Of a stretch of DNA of 64,000 nt, positions 55,115-64,000 are shown one piece after another (within the stretch, counting starts at the first letter, position 1; every line of letters starts with the position of its first letter). The translations under genes were made by a program, and so were the position numbers. Below the pieces are notes generated by a model. The model saw only the letters and a list, made by a program, of their open reading frames with translations. It did not search any database and was not told the origin of the DNA. Source of the stretch: Megaustenia siamemsis (lineage: Eukaryota > Mollusca > Gastropoda > Stylommatophora > Ariophantidae); NCBI GenBank assembly GCA_032433765.1, contig JAVIAB010000092.1:100428886-100492885 (forward strand), written 5' to 3'.

Positions 55115-57681
55115 GGAATAATAGAACAAAGAAGTATGTGTTAGCACTCGGAAAAATTGACAGACAAACAACAATAGAAAAAAACGAAGAACAATATATA
55201 GTCCGAAGTGGGATCGAACCCGTACTCAGTGGCACCGCGCCTTGCCACGAGAAGCCGAACGCTTGGCACACTACCACGCAGCCAACTAAAAAATTGGCTA
55301 TTGCAGTAGTGTCTTACACGATGACGTTCTCAATGACTATAGCATAGGGTAACGATCACAGACCGGAAATAAATTGTATATTTGTACTTTCCTATTAATG
55401 CAAGTATCTCCCAGTAGGGCTGAATACTTGTGTTGTAGACAAACATTTATTGGACGAAACAGCACGAATAGTAGTTCCCAGTGTTTATATACTGGGTACA
55501 AATAATAATACATAAATATTATTATATGGGGAACTTCCGAGGCGATAATAGGGAATAATAGAACAAAGAAGTATGTGTTAGCACTCGGAAAAATTGACAG
55601 ACAAACAACAATAGAAAAAAACGAAGAACAATATATAGTCCGAAGTGGGATCGAACCCGTACTCAGTGGCACCGCGCCTTGCCACGAGAAGCCGAACGCT
55701 TGGCACACTACCACGCAGCCAACTAAAAAATTGGCTATTGCAGTAGTGTCTTACACGATGACGTTCTCAATGACTATAGCATAGGGTAACGATCACAGAC
55801 CGGAAATAAATTGTATATTTGTACTTTCCTATTAATGCAAGTATCTCCCAGTAGGGCTGAATACTTGTGTTGTAGACAAACATTTATTGGACGAAACAGC
55901 ACGAATAGTAGTTCCCAGTGTTTATATACTGGGTACAAATAATAATACATAAATATTATTATATGGGGAACTTCCGAGGCGATAATAGGGAATAATAGAA
56001 CAAAGAAGTATGTGTTAGCACACAAGTATTCAGCCCTACTGGGACATACTTGCATTAATAGGAAAGTACAAATATACAATTTATTTCCGGTCTGTGATCG
56101 TTACCCTATGCTATAGTCATTGAGAACGTCATCGTGTAAGACACTACTGCAATAGCCAATTTTTTAGTTGGCTGCGTGGTAGTGTGCCAAGCGTTCGGCT
56201 TCTCGTGGCAAGGCGCGGTGCCACTGAGTACGGGTTCGATCCCACTTCGGACTATATATTGTTCTTCGTTTTTTTCTATTGTTGTTTGTCTGTCAATTTT
56301 TCCGAGTGCTAACACATACTTCTTTGTTCTATTATTCCCTATTATCGCCTCGGAAGTTCCCCATATAATAATATTTATGTATTATTATTTGTACCCAGTA
56401 TATAAACACTGGGAACTACTATTCGTGCTGTTTCGTCCAATAAATGTTTGTCTACAACACAAGTATTCAGCCCTACTGGGAGATACTTGCATTAATAGGA
56501 AAGTACAAATATACAATTTATTTCCGGTCTGTGATCGTTACCCAATGCTATAGTCATTGAGAACGTCATCGTGTAAGACACTACTGCAATAGCCAATTTT
56601 TTAGTTGGCTGCGTGGTAGTGTGCCAAGCGTTCGGCTTCTCGTGGCAAGGCGCGGTGCCACTGAGTACGGGTTCGATCCCACTTCGGACTATATATTGTT
56701 CTTCGTTTTTTTCTATTGTTGTTTGTCTGTCAATTTTTCCGAGTGTTAACACATACTTCTTTGTTCTATTATTCCCTATTATCGCCTCGGAAGTTCCCCA
56801 TATAATAATATTTATGTATTATTATTTGTACCCAGTATATAAACACTGGGAACTACTATTCGTGCTGTTTCGTCCAATAAATGTTTGTCTACAACACAAG
56901 TTTTCAGCCCTACTGGGAGATACTTGCATTAATAGGAAAGTACAAATATACAATTTATTTCCGGTCTGTGATCGTTACCCTATGCTATAGTCATTGAGAA
57001 CGTCATCGTGTAAGACACTACTGCAATAGCCAATTTTTTAGTTGGCTGCGTGGTAGTGTGCCAAGCGTTCGGCTTCTCGTGGCAAGGCGCGGTGCCACTG
57101 AGTACGGGTTCGATCCCACTTCGGACTATATATTGTTCTTCGTTTTTTTCTATTGTTGTTTGTCTGTCAATTTTTCCGAGTGCTAACACATACTTCTTTG
57201 TTCTATTATTCCCTATTATCGCCTCGGAAGTTCCCCATATAATAATATTTATGTATTATTATTTGTACCCAGTATATAAACACTGGGAACTACTATTCGT
57301 GCTGTTTCGTCCAATAAATGTTTGTCTACAACACAAGTATTCAGCCCTACTGGGAGATACTTGCATTAATAGGAAAGTACAAATATACAATTTATTTCCG
57401 GTCTGTGATCGTTACCCTATGCTATAGTCATTGAGAACGTCATCGTGTAAGACACTACTGCAATAGCCAATTTTTTTGTTGGCTGCGTGGTAGTGTGCCA
57501 AGCGTTCGGCTTCTCGTGGCAAGGCGCGGTGCCACTGAGTACGGGTTCGATCCCACTTCGGACTATATATTGTTCTTCGTTTTTTTCTATTGTTGTTTGT
57601 CTGTCAATTTTTCCGAGTGCTAACACATACTTCTTTGTTCTATTATTCCCTATTATCGCCTCGGAAGTTCCCCATATAATA
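55115..57681. mobile_element. Foldback-like element of 437-bp units with tRNA-like promoters
   Basis: About 2.07 units lie in one orientation (55115-56021), then about 3.8 units in the other (56022-57681). The period is exactly 437 bp (for example the GGTTCGATCCC B box recurs at that step). The units are nearly identical, with a handful of substitutions in total. The whole is flanked by ATCATTGGAGTAA at 55102-55114 and 57682-57694. Each unit contains TTGGCTGCGTGGTAGTGTGC (A-box-like), GTGGCA...TGCCAC and GGGTTCGATCCC (B box), a CCCAGT...ACTGGG hairpin and AATAAATG. Short open frames (125 and 69 codons) repeat with the units but have no known domain. The inversion point is inside a unit, near 56022. 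No transposase or RT is present, so it is non-autonomous. Confidence 0.85.
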
Positions 57682-57782
57682 ATCATTGGAGTAACCAGCT
57701 TGTGAAAGAAAGTGCATGGAAAGCGAATATGTAGCAGTCCCTATTATACAAACTATTTTAAACATACCACACGTATTTGTGG

Positions 57783-58038
57783 GATCCGCGATAGCTCAGT
57801 GGTTAGTGAACAAAGGACAAGGGGTAGGGGTCAATCCCAACCGACAGCTTCCAGGGTTCACCCAGCCTTAAATGGGTACCAGATTTTTTTCTGGGAAAGT
57901 AAAGCGGCACGGACATAATACCGACCACATTACCCCGAAAATCATGTGCTGAAGGTCTGTAAAATTTATGGTTGCTAACATCATATTCCCTATGCGCCAC
58001 TTGGCGTGACAGGGCTCTTTACTTTTTTTTTTGTTTTA
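57783..58038 (+). mobile_element. SINE-A, full-length, with imperfect target-site duplication
   Basis: GATCCGCGATAGCTCAGTGG head, a GGTCAATCCC B box (one change), body, and a tail in CTCTTTACTTTTTTTTTTG. The flanks are CACGTATTTGTGG (57770-57782) and CACATATTTGCAG (58039-58051). Confidence 0.85.
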
Positions 58039-58159
58039 CACATATTTGCAGAAACAACTATACAAATTTCAGTCCTAGTTAGATAGATTGAACAAACAAA
58101 TAACTTTTATCAGTTGACACAATTCATAGCTGTTGGTGGAAGTAATAGAGCTCAATGGT

Positions 58160-58915
58160 GTTATGTGTAGCCAGTTCTGATCTATGGAAATTAATCATGG
58201 ACAGTAGACAAACAAATGAAAAGATGATTAGAGGCCACAGAAATGGGATTTCTCAGAATGTTGAATATTACCTGGACAGCTAAAAAGACCAACATGGACA
58301 ATCTCAAAGAGGCCAACACAAAAAGGGAGCTCCTAAGAAGCATCAGAAAGAAACAATCAACATTTTTCAGGAAGAGGAAAGTTGGAATACTTGGTTCCAA
58401 CTGGCAAAATATATGGAAAGAGATCATGGATGACAAAGAGAGAAGATGCTGGATAGTTTGGTGTCATGGCACAGAAAACAGTCAACAACAGAATTGATAA
58501 GATCACAGTGGATAAAAAATTGTGAAAGGGAATGATTGCCTACACCAACCGGTATGGCACATGATGATGATGTAGAGTCACTCTCATGAAAGTTAATCAT
58601 TAGTAGACAAGATCTTTGAAGACCATAAAAATATGGTTTTATTGTAGAATGTTGAATATACCATGGGCAGCTGAAAAGAGTAACAAAGATGTTCTAAATA
58701 TGACCAAGGCAACAAAATAAAGCTTTTAACCAACTCAACAATCTTCATTTTTGGCCATGTAATGAGAAGAAAACATTTGGAACATATTGTCACATCTGTA
58801 AAAATTGAGAGAATAAAAGCTAGAGGTAAACAGAGAGAAAAGAGAATGGCATGATAGGAAATCAACTTCAAAGAGAGACAGAGACTTTGTAAAGAGACAT
58901 GGCACTAGATGATGA
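58160..58915 (+). pseudogene. Two RTE-type 3'-end relics in tandem
   Basis: The first (58160-58570) reads [49 protein letters not shown] and ends ATGATGATG. The second (58585-58915) reads a broken NVEYTMGS, IFGHVMRRKHLEHIVTSVKI and REKRMA, and ends GATGATG. They are independent 5'-truncated copies of the RTE group. Confidence 0.75.
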
Positions 58916-58974
58916 AAAGCCATCTCTTTTTTAATCTGAAGGGGGTGGATGGCAATATATTAAAGAAATTCACA

Positions 58975-60455
58975 CACAGTGGGGTTGTGTTAGCTCACGG
59001 TGGGGTTGTGTTAGCTCACGGTGGGGTTGTGTTAGCTCACAGTGTGGTTGTGTTAGCTCATGGTGGGGTTGTGTTAGCTCATGGTGGGGTTGTGTTAGCT
59101 CATGGTGTGGTTGTGTTAGCTCATGGTGGGGTTGTGTTAGCTCATGGTGGGGTTGTGTTAGCTCATGCTGTGGTTGTGTTAGCTCATGCTGTGGCTGTGT
59201 TCACTCATGGTGTGTTCATGTTTGCTCACGGTGTGGTCGTGTTCGCTCATGGTTTGGCTGTTTTCACTTAATGGTGTGGCTGTGTTCACTCATGGTGTGG
59301 TCATGTTTTCTAGTGGTGGGGCCATGTTTGCTCATGGTGTGGTTGTTAGCTCATGGTGTGGTTGTGTTAGCTTATGGTGTGGCTGTGTTAGCTCATGGTG
59401 TGGTCAAGTTTGCTCATGGTGTGGTTGTGTTAGCTCATGGTGTGGTCGTGTTTGCTCATGGTGTGGTCGTGTTTGCTCATGGTGTGGTCGTGTTTGCTCA
59501 TGGTGTGGTCGTGTTTGCTCATGGTGTGGTCGTGTTTGCTCATGGTGTGGTCATGTTTGCTCATGGTGTGGTCATGTTTTCTAGTGGTGGGGCCATGTTT
59601 GCTCATGGTGGGGCCATGTTTGCTCATGGTGTGGTTGTTAGCTCATGGTGTGGTTGTGTTAGCTTATGGTGTGGCTGTGTTAGCTCATGGTGTGGTCAAG
59701 TTTGCTCATGGTGTGGTCGTGTTTGCTCATGGTGTGGTCGTGTTTGCTCATGGTGTGGTCGTGTTTGCTCATGGTGTGGTCGTGTTTGCTCATGGTGTGG
59801 TCGTGTTTGCTCATGGTGTGGTCATGTTTGCTCATGGTGTGGTCATGTTTGCTCATGGTGTGGTCGTGTTAGCTCATGGTGTGGTCGTGTTAGCTCATGG
59901 TGTGGTTTTGTTAGCTCATGGTGGGGTTGTGTTAGCTCATGGTGTGGTTGTGTTAGCTCATGGTGGGGTTGTGTTAGCTCATGGTGTGGTTGTGTTAGCT
60001 CATGGTGGGGTTGTGTTAGCTCATGGTGGGGTTGTGTTAGCTCATGGTGTGGTTGTGTTCACTCACTGTGTGGCTGTGTTCATGTTTGCTCACGGTGTGG
60101 TCGTGTTTGCTCACGGTGTGGTCGTGTTTGCTCATGGTGTGGTCGTGTTTGCTCATGGTGTGGTCTTGTTAGCTCATGGTGGGGTTGTGTTAGCTCATGG
60201 TGTGGTTGTGTTAGCTCATGGTGTGGTCATGTTTGCTCATGGTGTGGTCGTGTTTGCTCATGGTGTGGTCGTGTTTGCTCATGGTGTGGTCATGTTTGCT
60301 CATGGTTGTCTTGTTAGCTCATGGTGTGGTCATGTTTGCTCATGGTGTGGTCGTGTTTGCTCATGGTTGTCGTGTTAGCTCATGGTGTGGTCATGTTTGC
60401 TCATGGTGTGGTCGTGTTAGCTCATGATGTGGTTTTGTTAGCTCATGGTGTGGTC
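58975..60455 (+). repeat. 21-bp minisatellite, about 70 units
   Basis: The unit is GGTGTGGTCGTGTTTGCTCA plus T, with a common variant GGTGTGGTTGTGTTAGCTCA plus T. The length is a multiple of three, so frames stay open for long stretches: + strand heptapeptides VVFAHGV, SWCGRVC and LLMVWSC, and - strand SKHDHTM. Variants are clustered. A block of about 130 bp (59301-59429) is repeated at about 59572, so higher-order duplication has occurred. No start context, splice sites or known domain support translation. Confidence 0.93.
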
Positions 60456-61150
60456 TTAACCTTTGTTAAAACTAGCAAAAAAAAAACAAGTAAAAATTAT
60501 TATAGTGAAAATGTATTTTTTAATTAAATATAAATATTAATCATGATCAGAGTATTTAGATCATGAGAGTTGTCATAGAGAAGCTCATGGAAGTGATGTT
60601 CCAGTCTTCTCGTTATTAAAGTTCTTCATGCAGTGATAACAGTATGTAAATAAAATAGTTTCTTTGGTAAACCTTGGCCTGGCATGTGAAACTTGTGTCT
60701 AACTCATTTAAATAAAATAGACAGGACAGCTACAGCATAAACTTTTAATTTGCTTCAGATTGTGATGCCAAGCCTGTCCTAGACTTTAGTGTCTTTCAAA
60801 TGTAGCATTTCTACGACAATTCTTACATTCCCCTTGTCACTGGTGTAACTTGTTTGAGAAAATCTTACATACACCTCATCATTAATGTGAATAGTTTTAG
60901 AAAGTCTTCTAGTCACCTTGTCTTTGATGTGAATTGTTTGAGATGAGAGTTATTTGAGAAAGAGTGCTCTGGGGCATATGAATCTGTTGATTATTTTTAA
61001 AACTTAGTTTTCATTGCTGACATATGTTTAAAGTAGAGTCTCATTCTTTGTGATGATGAGGCTACAGTTTGTGTATACCATAGAAAAACAATCTGGCATT
61101 TGCTGCATGTCTATTTCTATATTTGTATTCATGGCACAGTCCTCTGTGTA
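60456..61150. other. No recognisable gene
   Basis: AT-rich, with a partial direct similarity between CTTACATTCCCCTTGTCACT and the following GAAAGTCTTCTAGTCACCTT segments. Nothing else is supported. Confidence 0.35.
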
Positions 61151-61650
61151 AAGAAGGTCACACATTTTTTTTAAAAATTCTCATTTTAGCCTGGATTATT
61201 GTTTTGCTATCGATAAAGTACTGGAAGCCAACTCTAAAGTCACTCATTGTAGACATCTGAGAACATGGCAGCAATGACTAGACTGAAGATCTCATGGAGC
61301 TAACATGCAGCTCTGCTTTTCAGCATTAGTAACAGTAAATGGTGTTAGTAACAGTAAATGGTGTTGAGTGGTTACTCTGATCTAGAACTCGAGTCTGTCA
61401 TAAAACTGCCACAACATTCCAGGGAAGATTTTTAGGCTTCCAAGCTCACAATAATTTTCCAGAGATCCTCACGATTAACTGTCAAAAACCTTTGTGAGTC
61501 CCACTTATGTGGTGAAAGGAGAGTTTTCTGTTCCTTTTTTTTTCACTTGCAAGAAAGTATGTTGTCCATTGTTCCTGCAGAAGATCTGCTGAGCCGCACC
61601 ATCATTTTGATTTTGTGTTGTCCCTCACCTACATAATGCTGTAACTATAC
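61150..61650 (-). pseudogene. Highly decayed LINE RT relic
   Basis: The - strand in mixed frames gives TVNREDLWKIIVSLEA, then VTNAEKQSCMLAP and TIFSLVIAAMFSDVYN-like pieces. They fit the motif A flank, the motif B VTNGVKQGCVLAPTLFS and the following helix of CR1/jockey-type RTs. It includes a 19-bp local duplication (AGTAACAGTAAATGGTGTT at 61328 and 61347). Confidence 0.4.
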
Positions 61651-62124
61651 CACTTTCTTCCTTTTGTTTTTCCTTATTAAATATTGTTATTAATTGACTC
61701 ACATGATCTGTCGTACAAACAATGACTTGTTGATTGATATAATACTACAGGATCAACATAAGTAGTAAACCCTTAAAACCAGGTTGATGGTTCAGCTTTC
61801 TTGATTTTGCAGGTTCTGCTGGGAAAGTTTAAGCTAGAAGCACTGCAATACTAAGTCTACTATATCAACAGATTATTTAGGTGAATACAGCATTTCTCAC
61901 CTTACTAGTCATTCTATTTGACGTAAATTGTTTGTCCAGGGAGATGCTCTTGCAAATGAAGTGAGATCTTGATCAGCTTTGGGTAGATTACCTGGTATGA
62001 TACCTGTGTATCTCCTAACTCATGCTCACTGTTACTGACTTTGTAACACTGGTCAATGACCAAAATGCTTCAGACATCTTCTTCTTCTTTTTTCTTTTCA
62101 CTGATACCTAAAAGGTGTCGTGGT

Positions 62125-63265
62125 TTATATCATTTGTCGTTCTTGTGCTGCTCGAATTGTCTGAATTAGTGATTTTCCTTTGTTGTTACATGTCTCTGTC
62201 ACTGCATCTATCCATCTTCTTCTGGGTCTTCCTCTTGGTCTTTTTCCATGCATTCTCGAGAAGAACGCCCTTGATGGTGATTGGTGAGGATTCATTCTGA
62301 CCAGGTGGCCAAACCATTTAAGTTGTTGTTGTTCTATATATTCTTGGCAGGGTTTTGTTCCTACCATTTTTCTTATGGTTTCATTTGGTATTCTATCTCT
62401 TCTTGTGTTGTTTGTTACTTTTCTCAAGCATCGCATCTCACATGTATTGATCTTTCTTAAATGTGATTTAGAAAGGGTCCATGTTTGACTTTCATAGCAC
62501 AAAGTTGGTATGAAGATGCTATTTATCATTTGTTGTTTAGCTGGCATAGAAATGTTTGGATGTCTTAGCAATGGTGAAAGCTGGTATGTGACAGCATTCG
62601 CTTTTTGTATTCTCATGTCAATTTCTCTGTCTAGTTTTCCATCTTCTGTGAACATTGTGCCTAAATACTTGAATTCCTCTACTTGTTTTATTTCTTTATC
62701 TTTGATCTTGATGTTTAATGGGTGTCTTAATTTGCTTATTCTTATAGCCTCTGTTTTTGCTGTGTTAATTTTCATACTGTAGTTTGTGCAGCTTTTATCT
62801 AGAGATGTTAAATGCTGTTGTAGCAGGTTTTCATCCTCATATATTAGGCATTGGTCATCTGCAAAGAGTAGCTCATTGATGTTGGAGTTTTCTACCTCTA
62901 TGTTATTATTTGATTTGTCCTTGTTGTTGGTTGTTTCCTGATTTATTTTGTCCATATATATGATGAAGAGGAGTGGTGAGAGGACGCATCCTTGTCTTAC
63001 TCCTGTTGTAACCTGAAACCATTCTGACAGACCTTCCGATGTTCTGACGGCACTTTGACTGTTTTTATATAGTGCTATTATATTTTCTAGTAGTTGTCCT
63101 GCTACCCCGTATGTTTCTAAAGTTTGCCAAAGTTTGTCTTCCTGATCTATAAATACTATATTTAGGTTTCTGTCATATTCTATTGTTTTTTCACATAGTT
63201 GTCTCAATGTAAATATAGCATCAGTAAAGCTTTTGCCTATTCTGAATCCGAATTGATTATTTTGC
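62125..63265 (-). pseudogene. LINE-C RT, long open frame, 5'-truncated
   Basis: 360 codons are open from a Met at 63207, but the same frame extends upstream to about 63265 (NQFGFRIGKSFTDAIFTLRQ), so that Met is not a true start. Motifs: A region [53 protein letters not shown], thumb VEEFKYLGTMFTEDG, C-terminus WFGHLVRMNPH, RPRGRPRRRWIDAV, ending AAQERQMI. In motif A the stretch that should follow DQE (the KAFDxVNR block) is missing without a frame change. The endonuclease is absent. This is the best-preserved LINE-C copy. Confidence 0.85.
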
Positions 63266-63269
63266 TTCA

Positions 63270-64000
63270 GACATGAAAACGTTTAATCTTAACCAATTTT
63301 GAGGTGGTGAAACAAAAAGGACTTTCAAAATCTTGATTAGCTCTAGTCCGAAATATACACTTTTGGTTATGTATTTAGGGTCTATAGATATGATGCAACT
63401 TTAGTGGCAGATTTGTTCTAATGTCCAATAAAAGTTTAATTGAAAATAAATGATGCAATCATACCTGTGTCTGCATTCACTTCTGTTTAAATAGCCTAAC
63501 AGTTATAACTATACATCATAGTTTTGTGCTTCTTTCTCTCAAATGTATTTCATAAATGTTCACACATATGTGAACAGTGCATATAATTTCTGATATATTT
63601 GTGGTGAAGTAACTTTTGTATCACAATAACTAAACATAAATGCAGTGATTATGGTTGTTAATAGGGGACCAGGATAAGAAATAGGCACTACACATGTGTT
63701 GTAATAAATCTTAAACAGTGGTTGAGGTGCAAAAGCCACACTGTGATTTTGAGAGCCCACTGGTCATATCAACAATTGTTACTTTGCATAGTTCCTTCAA
63801 TTTTGAAATGCATGTTAAAGATGACAATTTGGACCATGAAATATCCAATCATTCCCTCTGCATTAGGTTTTGTACCACATGGCACTGGCCTAACTTAGTT
63901 CCAATGTTCCAGAATCACTTTCAGCTGATTCAACTGAGGAAGTAGTGGTCCTGAACTATCAACTTCACATAACCCAGATTTTGGGCAATTTACTTTAATT
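63270..64000. other. No recognisable gene
   Basis: AT-rich sequence without a supported exon, SINE box or tandem repeat. Confidence 0.35.

Noticed and set aside
55115..57681. Hammerhead ribozyme (retrozyme or Penelope-like) in the 437-bp units
   Set aside because: A GGACGAAAC string looks like the 3' side of a hammerhead core, but I find no CTGANGA partner on either strand of the unit (only CTGAATA and CTGAGTA). A covariance-model search would settle it.
55337..57686. Repeated 125- and 69-codon open frames in the 437-bp units as genes
   Set aside because: They recur only because the units are nearly identical. They overlap on opposite strands, contain the tRNA-like segment and show no known domain.
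54017..58038. True tRNA genes at the A/B-box sequences
   Set aside because: The heads lack a convincing full cloverleaf with acceptor stem and sit at the 5' ends of dispersed repeats with target-site duplications, so they are SINE or SINE-like promoters.
59271..60378. Large 313- and 348-codon proteins on the + strand
   Set aside because: Both are readings of the 21-bp minisatellite in different frames. No splice sites, start context or unique sequence supports a gene.

Overview
This window is eukaryotic nuclear DNA from an animal. It is AT-rich, the genes are split by long introns with GT-AG borders, and most of the remaining sequence is transposon debris. The mix (abundant RTE-type and other endonuclease-bearing LINEs, tRNA-derived SINEs, solo-LTR-like repeats, a Tc1/mariner-type element, a piggyBac-like remnant) together with the protein similarity of the two host genes suggests a lophotrochozoan, most likely a gastropod mollusc. 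The species call is inference.

Two host genes are present, both on the + strand. From 997 to 21303 lie the last ten exons (497 codons) of HELQ, the superfamily-2 DNA repair helicase; its 5' exons are outside the window. From 37770 to 54911 lies a complete coding region of TIPIN (eight exons, 375 codons), the TIMELESS partner of the replication fork protection complex. Both proteins act with RPA and ATR signalling at stressed forks, so their side-by-side position (about 16.5 kb apart) is notable, although it may be chance. I found no further host protein gene, no structural tRNA or rRNA gene and no CRISPR array.

Mobile elements fill the introns and the intergenic stretch. The recurring families, named here for convenience, are: LINE-A (endonuclease plus RT, ends in (TAGA)n; one full-length copy at 8970-12147 and several 5'-truncated copies on both strands); RTE-type elements ending in (ATG)n or (GAT)n (about nine copies); LINE-B (23610-27164 plus relics); LINE-C (27946-31745, 32325-32835 and 62125-63265); SINE-A (tRNA head, T-rich tail, at least seven copies); SINE-B (tRNA head, conserved core and tail); and a dispersed repeat R of unknown class with three copies. 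Several insertions are nested and can be ordered by target-site duplications: a Tc1/mariner-type transposon and a SINE-B both sit inside one LINE-B reverse transcriptase, and an RTE element sits inside a LINE-C relic.

The 3' part (55-60.5 kb) is the most unusual. Immediately after TIPIN is a 2.57-kb foldback-like structure built from nearly identical 437-bp units, two in one orientation and almost four in the other. Each unit carries a tRNA-like Pol III promoter-like segment, and the whole is bounded by a 13-bp direct repeat. About 1.3 kb further on is a roughly 1.5-kb minisatellite of 21-bp units that stays open in several reading frames.
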